A stretch of DNA of 5,264 bases, taken from an uncultured Clostridia bacterium (GTDB lineage: Bacteria; Bacillota; Clostridia; TANB77; CAG-508). Below are positions 1 to 5,264 of this stretch, one piece after another. Under the pieces are notes generated by a model. The model was not told where the DNA came from. It did not search any database and worked only from the letters and a program-made list of their open reading frames with translations. Position 1 is the first letter of the stretch. Every line of letters starts with the position of its first letter. The DNA is taken from positions 1 to 5,264 of the forward strand of contig CANRGM010000064.1 of NCBI GenBank assembly GCA_947630155.1, read 5' to 3'. Position numbers and translations under genes: made by a program.

Positions 1-26
1 TTTAGTATTTAAATAGTAAAGAAAAA

Positions 27-56
27 TTGACATTAAAACTAGGTAAGTGTTATTAT
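27..56 (+). promoter_or_regulatory. Sigma-A-type promoter for the oxidoreductase-yihY operon
   Basis: A perfect TTGACA -35 box (27-32) is followed after 18 bases by a TATTAT -10 box (51-56). A TG at 48-49, one base before the -10 box, makes it an extended -10 promoter. Transcription would start near 62-65, giving a leader of about 35 bases before the ATG at 98. The -10 box lies within the left arm of the inverted repeat at 44-77, so the promoter is probably regulated. The boxes are seen directly; activity is inferred. Confidence 0.75.
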
Positions 57-77
57 AAAAGTATATAATAACACTTA
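44..77. promoter_or_regulatory. Perfect 14-bp inverted repeat over the -10 box and start site, probable operator
   Basis: TAAGTGTTATTATA (44-57) is repeated exactly in inverted form as TATAATAACACTTA (64-77), with a 6-base spacer AAAGTA. The left arm covers the -10 box and the right arm covers the expected start site and early leader. Because the left arm lies upstream of the start site, the element would not form a hairpin in this promoter's own transcript. This fits a DNA site for a dimeric regulator that blocks RNA polymerase. I could not match the half-site confidently to a known regulator family. A weaker alternative is a terminator for a gene upstream of the window: four T follow the right arm, but the stem has only two G-C pairs. 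Confidence 0.6.
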
Positions 78-97
78 TTTTAAATGGAGAGAAGTAT

Positions 98-1345
98 ATG
101 GAAAATATAAATGAACTAGCTAATTATTGTTTAAATTGTAAGGTAAAACCTTGTCAAAAAGGTTGTCCTTTGGGAAATGATATACCTGAATTTATAAAAA
201 ATGTTAAAGAAGAAAATTATGAAGAGGCATATAAGGTGTTAAGTAAAACAACAGTATTAGAGCCTATTTGCGGAAGAATTTGTCCCCATATGAGTCAATG
301 TATGGGTAAGTGTGTTAGAGGTATAAAATCTCAGCCTGTAAGTATTGGAGAATTAGAAGCATTTGTTGGGGATTTAGCAATAAAGAATAATTATAATATG
401 GATGAAGTGAGTAATAAAAGTTGTAATGGAAAAAAAGTTGCTATTATTGGTAGCGGACCTGCAGGGTTGACTTGTGGTGCATTTTTAGTAAGAAGCGGAT
501 TTGATGTTACAATTTATGAAAAATATGACAAGCTTGGTGGTATATTAAGGCATGGAATTCCCAATTTCAGGCTTGATGAAAATATTGTGGATAGTACAAT
601 AAATAAAATATTGGATTTAGGAATAAAAGTAGAATATAATAAAGAGCTTGGAGTAAATATTTTATTAGATGAATTATTAAATAAGTATGATGCAGTTTTT
701 ATTGCAATAGGTGCAAATATTCCATGGAAAATGGGAATTCAAGGTGAAGACTTGGATGGTGTATTTGGTGGTAATTCTTTGTTAGAATACTCTAGCCATC
801 CTGATTATATAGGCAAAAATGTTGCTATAATTGGTGGTGGAAATGTTGCAATGGATTGTGCTAGAACTATTAATAAAATGGGTGCTAAAAGTATAAAGAT
901 TATTTATAGAAGAGCTGAAGAACAAATGCCTGCTGAGAAAAAAGAGATTGAAGATGCTAAAAATGAGGGAATAGAATTTTTATTTCAGACTAATGTTGTT
1001 AAAATATTGGGGAATGATAAAGTTCAAAAATTAGAGTGTATAAAAACAAAGTTAGTTCAAAAAGAAGGAGAAACAAGATTATCTCCTGTTGATATTGATG
1101 GAAGTAATTTTGACCTAGATATGGATTATGTTGTTATGGCTATAGGTTCAATGCCAGAGGAAAAGATAATAAATAGTTTAGGGTTAGAATGTAATTCAAA
1201 AGGATATATTAAAGTAAATGAAAATTATGAAACTTCAAGGAAAAATGTTTATGCTGGTGGAGATGTTGTAGGGTCAAAGGCTACTGTGGCATGGGCTGCA
1301 AGAACTGGTAGAGAGGTTGCAAAACATATAATTGATAGTTTGTAA
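98..1345 (+). CDS. GltD/NfnB-like FAD- and Fe-S-containing NAD(P)H oxidoreductase
   Basis: This 415-residue cytoplasmic flavoenzyme belongs to the family of the glutamate synthase small subunit, NfnB/SudA and the N-terminal part of dihydropyrimidine dehydrogenase. Members pass electrons between NAD(P)H and a partner through FAD and Fe-S clusters. Residues 1-95 form the Fer4_20-type domain. Eight cysteines (C11, C14, C19, C23, C58, C62, C68, C72) can hold two [4Fe-4S] clusters. The FAD-binding fold starts at 113 with GSGPAG (118-123), an acidic residue at E141 and LGG at 146-148. The NAD(P)H fold has GGGNVAMD (246-253) followed by YRR (270-272), which suggests NADPH preference. A second FAD motif, AGGDVVG, lies at 386-392. 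It is shorter than typical GltD or NfnB (about 460-490), partly because the loop near 230-240 is brief. No gltB or nfnA is nearby, so the substrate is unknown and I give no symbol. GGAG at 86-89, 8 bases before the ATG, supports the start. yihY follows after 20 bases. Confidence 0.9.
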   Translation: MENINELANYCLNCKVKPCQKGCPLGNDIPEFIKNVKEENYEEAYKVLSKTTVLEPICGRICPHMSQCMGKCVRGIKSQPVSIGELEAFVGDLAIKNNYNMDEVSNKSCNGKKVAIIGSGPAGLTCGAFLVRSGFDVTIYEKYDKLGGILRHGIPNFRLDENIVDSTINKILDLGIKVEYNKELGVNILLDELLNKYDAVFIAIGANIPWKMGIQGEDLDGVFGGNSLLEYSSHPDYIGKNVAIIGGGNVAMDCARTINKMGAKSIKIIYRRAEEQMPAEKKEIEDAKNEGIEFLFQTNVVKILGNDKVQKLECIKTKLVQKEGETRLSPVDIDGSNFDLDMDYVVMAIGSMPEEKIINSLGLECNSKGYIKVNENYETSRKNVYAGGDVVGSKATVAWAARTGREVAKHIIDSL

Positions 1346-1365
1346 ATGGATAAGGAGAGAGTATA

Positions 1366-2175
1366 ATGGAAGTTATGTGGAACAATATAAAGAAGTTCTG
1401 TTCACAAATGGGAAAGCATAATATAAGTGAGTATACTGCGCAATGTGCGTATTATGCGGTATTGTCTTTTATACCATTTATTATGTTGATAGTTACCCTT
1501 GTGCAATATAGTGGTATATCAAAGGATTCTCTCATTTCTATCATACAAGATATTATACCTGCCACTATGGCAAATTCTACCATTGATATTGTACAGGAGG
1601 TGTATTCTAAATCTATTGGAACAGTGTCAATTTCAGCTATTTTTGTATTGTGGTCAGCTAGAAAGAGTTTTTATGCATTGTCAAAAGGTTTGCATAATAT
1701 ATATGAAACTGATAAGGAGTATAACTTTTTGCTTTTACAATTAAAGTCTTTAATATTAACAGTTTTTCTTGTGTTAGCAATCGTTTTAGTTTTGGTAATA
1801 CCAGTTTTTGGAAATAGTATAGTAGGTTTTATTGAAACAAAATTTGCTATTCCGGCAAATATTGCAAGTATATTTCATTTTTCTAAAATAGGGGTATATT
1901 TTGTGCTATTTGTTATTTTATTGTTGATGTATAGGTTTGTGCCTGGGCATAAGCAGGGGGTAAAAAAGCAAATTCCGGGAGCTTTGATTGCAACTTTTGG
2001 GTGGTATCTGATTTCATTGTTTTTTTCTATTTATTTGGATACATTTAGAGGTTTTTCTGTTATGTATGGTAGTTTGACTACTATAGTGCTTGCTATGATG
2101 TGGGTATATTTTTGTATGTATATTATTTTGGTGGGAGCGGAGGTTAATGCTTTTGTAGGGAGCCGTTCCAAATAG
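1366..2175 (+). CDS. YihY/BrkB (UPF0761) family inner membrane protein
   Basis: This 269-residue integral membrane protein belongs to the YihY/BrkB family. Its biochemical function is not firmly established; the old label ribonuclease BN was a misassignment. Six hydrophobic helices are visible at about residues 26-47, 85-105, 127-149, 174-192, 204-224 and 237-261. Family signatures are present: AYYAVLSFIPF in helix 1 (28-38), WSARKSFYALSKGL after helix 2 (96-109), PGALIAT opening helix 5 (204-210), YGSL before helix 6 (234-237) and GAEVNA near the C-terminus (257-262). Length is close to the family norm. The start at 1366 has AAGGAGAG at 1352-1359, with GGAG 8 bases upstream; the ATG three codons in would be too far away. 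The 20-base gap from the oxidoreductase and the lack of a promoter there point to co-transcription. No strong terminator follows it. Confidence 0.92.
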   Translation: MEVMWNNIKKFCSQMGKHNISEYTAQCAYYAVLSFIPFIMLIVTLVQYSGISKDSLISIIQDIIPATMANSTIDIVQEVYSKSIGTVSISAIFVLWSARKSFYALSKGLHNIYETDKEYNFLLLQLKSLILTVFLVLAIVLVLVIPVFGNSIVGFIETKFAIPANIASIFHFSKIGVYFVLFVILLLMYRFVPGHKQGVKKQIPGALIATFGWYLISLFFSIYLDTFRGFSVMYGSLTTIVLAMMWVYFCMYIILVGAEVNAFVGSRSK

Positions 2176-2217
2176 CAATGGTATATATGTTATAGTTGAA
2201 TTTATTTAATAAAATTG

Positions 2218-2246
2218 TTGAAAAATCAAGAAAAATGTGATAAAAT
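2218..2246 (+). promoter_or_regulatory. Extended -10 promoter for the unknown membrane-anchored protein gene
   Basis: TTGAAA (2218-2223) and TAAAAT (2241-2246) are separated by 17 bases, and a TG at 2238-2239 makes an extended -10 element. Start of transcription is expected near 2252-2254, leaving a leader of about 55 bases. The rest of the gap between yihY and the next gene (2176-2309) is AT-rich. I see no gene, RNA structure or G+C-rich terminator hairpin in it, so readthrough from the upstream operon is possible. Confidence 0.7.
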
Positions 2247-2293
2247 AGTGTAACAAAAATCAAATATATAAACCTTTGTCAAATTAATTAATT

Positions 2294-2300
2294 AGAAAGG
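2294..2300 (+). promoter_or_regulatory. Ribosome binding site that decides the start of the unknown gene
   Basis: AGAAAGG ends directly against an in-frame ATG at 2301, which leaves no spacing and makes that codon unusable with this site. The next in-frame ATG, at 2310, is 9 bases from the last G, which is normal spacing. The start is therefore set at 2310, removing three residues (MIF) from the longest reading frame. Confidence 0.7.
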
Positions 2301-2309
2301 ATGATTTTT

Positions 2310-2819
2310 ATGTTAGCAAACGGAATTATTTTCATGTTCATTGTAATTCTTCTCTTACCAGTACTTGTTTCTGTAGTTTATAGGAGAGTGTGCATAGAAA
2401 AGCTAAAGGAGATGGTACAAATATTTGACGATAATTACGAGGCTTTTCGATTTATTATTGATCGGGATTTGGAATTAAAGGAAATAGTAAAGGAAATGAT
2501 AGAAGAAATGGATGTTGACTTTGGTTATCCAGATTCTAAGATACGTTATCTAAGTATTGATTTTGGAACTCGTGATATGCTAGGGTTTCACAACACAAGT
2601 GAGCTTAGAAGAAACTTTCTTATTGCAGGAGATTTTATACAGAAATATACAGATTTTATGAAGGAAAAGTATGAGTATGATTATGAACAAGAGGTAGATT
2701 ATGGGGTATTTCTGGAAAGTTTAAGAAATATTAGAAGAATGTGTATGATAAGAGGAGAAGAAACTAACGTAGATAGTATAGTTTTACAACAAGAACAAGA
2801 ACCAAAAGAGAGCTACTAA
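2310..2819 (+). CDS. Unrecognised protein with one N-terminal membrane helix and an acidic soluble domain
   Basis: I do not recognise this 169-residue protein and assign no function. Residues 5-24 are a strongly hydrophobic helix followed at once by positive residues (RR at 25-26, K31, K33), so the predicted topology is N-terminus out and the rest in the cytoplasm. There is no clear signal peptidase site, so it looks like an anchor. Residues 29-69 are amphipathic, charged and probably helical. A short, probably beta region follows (about 76-92), then helical-looking stretches at 97-128 and 130-148. The tail after about 150 looks disordered and ends in the low-complexity sequence QQEQEPKESY. 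It has its own promoter and ends inside the terminator stem it shares with leuS. If the ATG at 2301 were used it would be 172 residues. It keeps a clean reading frame with a good ribosome site, so it is very likely a real gene. Confidence 0.8.
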   Translation: MLANGIIFMFIVILLLPVLVSVVYRRVCIEKLKEMVQIFDDNYEAFRFIIDRDLELKEIVKEMIEEMDVDFGYPDSKIRYLSIDFGTRDMLGFHNTSELRRNFLIAGDFIQKYTDFMKEKYEYDYEQEVDYGVFLESLRNIRRMCMIRGEETNVDSIVLQQEQEPKESY

Positions 2820-2847
2820 ATGTAGCTCTCTTTTGGTTTATTTTATT
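2800..2847. terminator. Convergent terminator hairpin between the unknown gene and leuS
   Basis: The left arm at 2800-2816 and right arm at 2822-2838 pair perfectly over 17 bp, with a 5-base TAAAT loop. The inner 15 bp include seven G-C pairs. On the + strand the stem is followed by T-rich sequence to 2847 (TTTATTTTATT from 2837), a usable but A-interrupted U tract. On the - strand the stem is followed by TTCTTGTTCTTGTTG, also U-rich, so it can serve leuS as well. The left arm encodes the last five residues of the upstream gene, whose stop codon (2817-2819) lies in the loop. The leuS stop codon starts at the base of the stem (2840-2838). Confidence 0.85.
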
Positions 2848-5243
2848 ACAATATTGTAAATTTTATTTTTTACATAAATTTCCTTAACAATAGTTTTGCC
2901 ATCTATATTACGATTAATAGCTTCATTAGAATGTACAATGTTTTTAACAGTTTCTTCATCAGCATCTAAAGGAATAACAACATTTGCTCTAAGTTTTCCG
3001 TTAACTTGAACAGGAATATTAATTTCATCATCAATTGTTTTTGTCTCATCATATTCTGGCCATTTTTCGTAAGCTATTGTTGTATTGTGACCTAAAGCTA
3101 CTTGCCATAGTTCTTCAGTAATATGTGGTGCAAATAAGTTTAATAGTTGTATAAAAGTACTAAATTCTGCTTTATTAATTCTTTTTACTTTATAAAATTC
3201 ATTAACCATACTCATAAAAGTACTAATACAAGTATTGAATTTCATTTCTTCAATATCTTCAGTAACTTTTTTAATAGCTTTATGCATCATTTTTTCAAAA
3301 TCTTTTGAATATGTATCACCATCAACTAAAAAGTCTTGTAGATTCCATACTCTATCTAAGAATTTTGCACAACCTCTAATACTTTCCATAGACCATGCAG
3401 CAGTCTGATCAAAAGGTCCCATAAACATTTCATAAACTCTTAAAGTATCTGCACCAAATTCATTTACTATGTCATCTGGATTAACGACATTTCCTTTTGA
3501 TTTACTCATTTTTTCACCATTTGAACCTAAAATCATACCATGTGAAGTACGCTTTGAATATGGTTCAGGCGTAGGAACTACTCCAATATCATACAAAAAT
3601 TTATGCCAAAATCTTGAATATAATAAGTGAAGGGTTGTATGCTCCATACCACCATTATACCAATCAACAGGAGTCCAATATTCAAGGGCTTCTTTTGATG
3701 CTAATTCTTTATCATTATGAGGGTCTGTATATCTCAAATAATACCATGATGAACCAGCCCATTGAGGCATAGTATCTGTTTCTCTTTTCGCAGGTTTTCC
3801 ACAATGAGGGCAGGTAGTGTTAATCCAGTCAGTTTGTTTGCTTAGAGAAGATTCACCATTTTCACCTGGTTCATAGTCTTCTATTTCAGGTAATGTTAAT
3901 GGTAGTTGTTCTTCAGGAACAGGAACCCATCCGCAATCTTCACAATAAATCATAGGAATTGGTTCACCCCAATAACGTTGTCTTGAAAATACCCAATCAC
4001 GCAATTTATAGTTGACTTTTTTAGTACCAATTTGTTTTTCTTCTAACCAAGATATCATTTTATCAATAGCATCTTGTTTATTTAATCCATTTAAAAATTC
4101 AGAATTAATATGAATTCCATCTCCTGTAAATGCTTCAGAAGAAATATCTCCACCATCAAGAACAGGAATAATTTCTAAACCAAATTTTTTAGCAAATTCA
4201 TAATCTCTTGTGTCATGTGCAGGAACAGCCATAATTGCACCTGTACCATAAGTTATTAAAACATAGTCTGAGATCCAAATTGGAATTTCTTTGCCATTAA
4301 CAGGATTGATTGCTTTTATACCCTTGATTTCAACACCAGTTTTTTCCTTATTTAATTCTGAACGCTCAAATTCGGATTTTAAACTAGCTTGTTTTTTATA
4401 TTCTTCAAGTTCATCTATATTTGTAATAGAGTTTTGTAATTCTTTTATAATAGGATGTTCAGGAGCTATAACCATATAGGTTGCACCAAATAATGTATCT
4501 GGTCTTGTTGTATATACAGTCAATGTTTTATCAGAAGATGTTAGATTAAATTTAACTTCAGCACCTTCACTTTTTCCAATCCAATTTATTTGTTGTGCTT
4601 TTATTTTATTTAAGAAATTAATATCATCTAAGTCATCAATTAGTCTTTGAGCATATTTTGTGATTTTTAGCATCCATTGACTTTTTTCTTTTTGAACAAC
4701 AGGGCTACCACATCTTTCACAAACTCCATTAACAACTTCTTCGTTTGCTAAACCTACTTTACAACCTGTGCAAAAGTTTATAGGCATAGTCGTTTTATAT
4801 GCTAAGCCATGTTTGAATAATTGCACAAAAATCCATTGTGTCCATTTATAATAATCAGGGTTGGTTGTATTAATTTCTCTGTCCCAATCAAAAGAAAAAC
4901 CTAATGATTTTAATTGTCTTGTGAAAGTAGCAACATTGCGTTCTGTAGTAATTTTAGGATGAATATGATTTTTTATAGCATAATTTTCAGCTGGTAAACC
5001 AAATGCATCAAATCCTATAGGATATAAAACATTGTATCCTTGCATTCTTCTTTTTCTCGCAATTACATCTAAGGCTGTATAGCTTCTTGGGTGTCCAACG
5101 TGAAGTCCTTGTCCAGAAGGATATGGGAATTCTATTAGACCAAACCATTTTTCTTTTGAAAAATCATTGCTAGCATTGAAGGTTTTGTTTTCATCCCAAT
5201 ATTCTTGCCATTTTTTCTCTATTTCTTTAAAATTATAAGCCAT
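2838..5243 (-). CDS. leuS: Leucyl-tRNA synthetase
   Basis: This 801-residue class Ia cytoplasmic synthetase charges tRNA-Leu with leucine using ATP, and its CP1 domain hydrolyses mischarged tRNA. The HIGH motif is HVGH at 48-51 and the KMSKS loop is at 578-582. A four-cysteine zinc site is formed by C158, C161, C175 and C178, and a second CxxC pair set by C434, C437, C478 and C481. The editing domain (about 220-410) has the Thr-rich TTRPDT motif (245-250) and AVPAHDTRDYEFA with the conserved editing Asp at 347, so proofreading should be intact. SRQRYW follows the editing domain, the tRNA-binding helical domain occupies about 625-735, and the C-terminal domain has the typical IPVQVNGKLR sequence. 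Length matches clostridial LeuRS, with no frameshift. The start fits the canonical N-terminus (YNFKEIEKKWQ). It converges on the unknown gene with an 18-base gap. Its promoter and any leader control lie outside the window. Confidence 0.98.
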   Translation of the reverse strand: MAYNFKEIEKKWQEYWDENKTFNASNDFSKEKWFGLIEFPYPSGQGLHVGHPRSYTALDVIARKRRMQGYNVLYPIGFDAFGLPAENYAIKNHIHPKITTERNVATFTRQLKSLGFSFDWDREINTTNPDYYKWTQWIFVQLFKHGLAYKTTMPINFCTGCKVGLANEEVVNGVCERCGSPVVQKEKSQWMLKITKYAQRLIDDLDDINFLNKIKAQQINWIGKSEGAEVKFNLTSSDKTLTVYTTRPDTLFGATYMVIAPEHPIIKELQNSITNIDELEEYKKQASLKSEFERSELNKEKTGVEIKGIKAINPVNGKEIPIWISDYVLITYGTGAIMAVPAHDTRDYEFAKKFGLEIIPVLDGGDISSEAFTGDGIHINSEFLNGLNKQDAIDKMISWLEEKQIGTKKVNYKLRDWVFSRQRYWGEPIPMIYCEDCGWVPVPEEQLPLTLPEIEDYEPGENGESSLSKQTDWINTTCPHCGKPAKRETDTMPQWAGSSWYYLRYTDPHNDKELASKEALEYWTPVDWYNGGMEHTTLHLLYSRFWHKFLYDIGVVPTPEPYSKRTSHGMILGSNGEKMSKSKGNVVNPDDIVNEFGADTLRVYEMFMGPFDQTAAWSMESIRGCAKFLDRVWNLQDFLVDGDTYSKDFEKMMHKAIKKVTEDIEEMKFNTCISTFMSMVNEFYKVKRINKAEFSTFIQLLNLFAPHITEELWQVALGHNTTIAYEKWPEYDETKTIDDEINIPVQVNGKLRANVVIPLDADEETVKNIVHSNEAINRNIDGKTIVKEIYVKNKIYNIVIK

Positions 5244-5264
5244 AATTTTGAATCAGTCCTTTCT
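5244..5264 (-). promoter_or_regulatory. leuS ribosome binding site at the window edge
   Basis: Read on the - strand, AGAAAGGA (5264-5257) precedes the leuS ATG. The distance from its last G to the ATG is about 14 bases, longer than the usual 6-9. The protein N-terminus is canonical, so the start is still secure. Only 21 bases of leader are visible, so a T-box or other upstream control element cannot be assessed. Confidence 0.55.

Noticed and set aside
1499..1744. An 81-codon + strand reading frame inside the yihY gene
   Set aside because: It is in another frame of a confidently assigned membrane protein gene, has no good ribosome site, and its Cys/Leu/Tyr-rich composition is typical of a frame-shifted hydrophobic gene.
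2195..2225. Weak AT-only inverted repeat after yihY (around TTTATTTAATAAAA) as a possible terminator
   Set aside because: It is short, imperfect, lacks G-C pairs and has no proper T tract; it also runs into the -35 region of the next promoter.
2283..2294. TTAATTAATTA repeat just before the ribosome site of the unknown gene
   Set aside because: It is a simple AT-rich leader with no flanking structure; nothing marks it as a regulator site.
2846..2859. Perfect 14-base palindrome TTACAATATTGTAA near the 3' end of leuS
   Set aside because: It has no loop, is very AT-rich and encodes the ordinary leuS C-terminus (YNIVI); a chance palindrome is the simplest reading in DNA of this composition.
4291..4479. 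A 62-codon + strand reading frame opposite leuS
   Set aside because: It lies antisense to the conserved editing domain of leuS and has no promoter or ribosome site; its Ser/Phe-rich composition mirrors the Glu/Lys codons of the real gene.
1..5264. Defence system, mobile element, CRISPR array, tRNA or riboswitch
   Set aside because: I looked for repeats with spacers, transposase or integrase motifs, terminal repeats, tRNA-like folds and unexplained structured gaps. The genes fill the window apart from 97- and 134-base gaps that hold promoters, so nothing supports such a system here.

Overview
This AT-rich window has a housekeeping character and reads as part of a chromosome from a low-GC Firmicute, most likely an anaerobic Clostridia-type bacterium. 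The evidence is strong AGGAG-type ribosome sites, A/T-biased codons (nearly all Arg codons in the first gene are AGA/AGG), TTGACA/TATAAT-like promoters with extended -10 elements, and an oxygen-sensitive type of Fe-S flavoenzyme. The genus cannot be named from this sequence. Internal Trp codons are TGG and no frame needs UGA readthrough, so the standard bacterial code applies.

Layout. Positions 1-97 hold a convincing promoter whose -10 box and probable start site lie inside a perfect 14-bp inverted repeat, a likely repressor operator. It drives two genes on the + strand separated by 20 bases. The first (98-1345) is a GltD/NfnB-like NAD(P)H oxidoreductase with two predicted [4Fe-4S] clusters, FAD and NAD(P)H sites. 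The second (1366-2175) is a YihY/BrkB-family six-helix membrane protein. A 134-base gap (2176-2309) contains a second extended -10 promoter for a gene I do not recognise (2310-2819), which encodes a one-helix membrane-anchored protein with an acidic cytoplasmic domain. leuS, leucyl-tRNA synthetase, runs the other way (5243-2838) and is full length.

The unknown gene and leuS converge with only 18 bases between their stop codons. A 17-bp stem fills that gap. Its left arm is also the last codons of the unknown gene, its loop holds that gene's stop codon, and its base touches the leuS stop codon. It probably terminates both transcripts.

The genes do not form an obvious joint pathway. The oxidoreductase has no large glutamate synthase subunit (GltB) or NfnA partner here, so its electron acceptor is unknown. 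I see no mobile element, CRISPR array, tRNA or rRNA gene, phage gene or defence cassette. The items most worth a second look are the operator-like dyad, the orphan oxidoreductase paired with YihY, the unknown membrane-anchored protein and the coding-embedded terminator.
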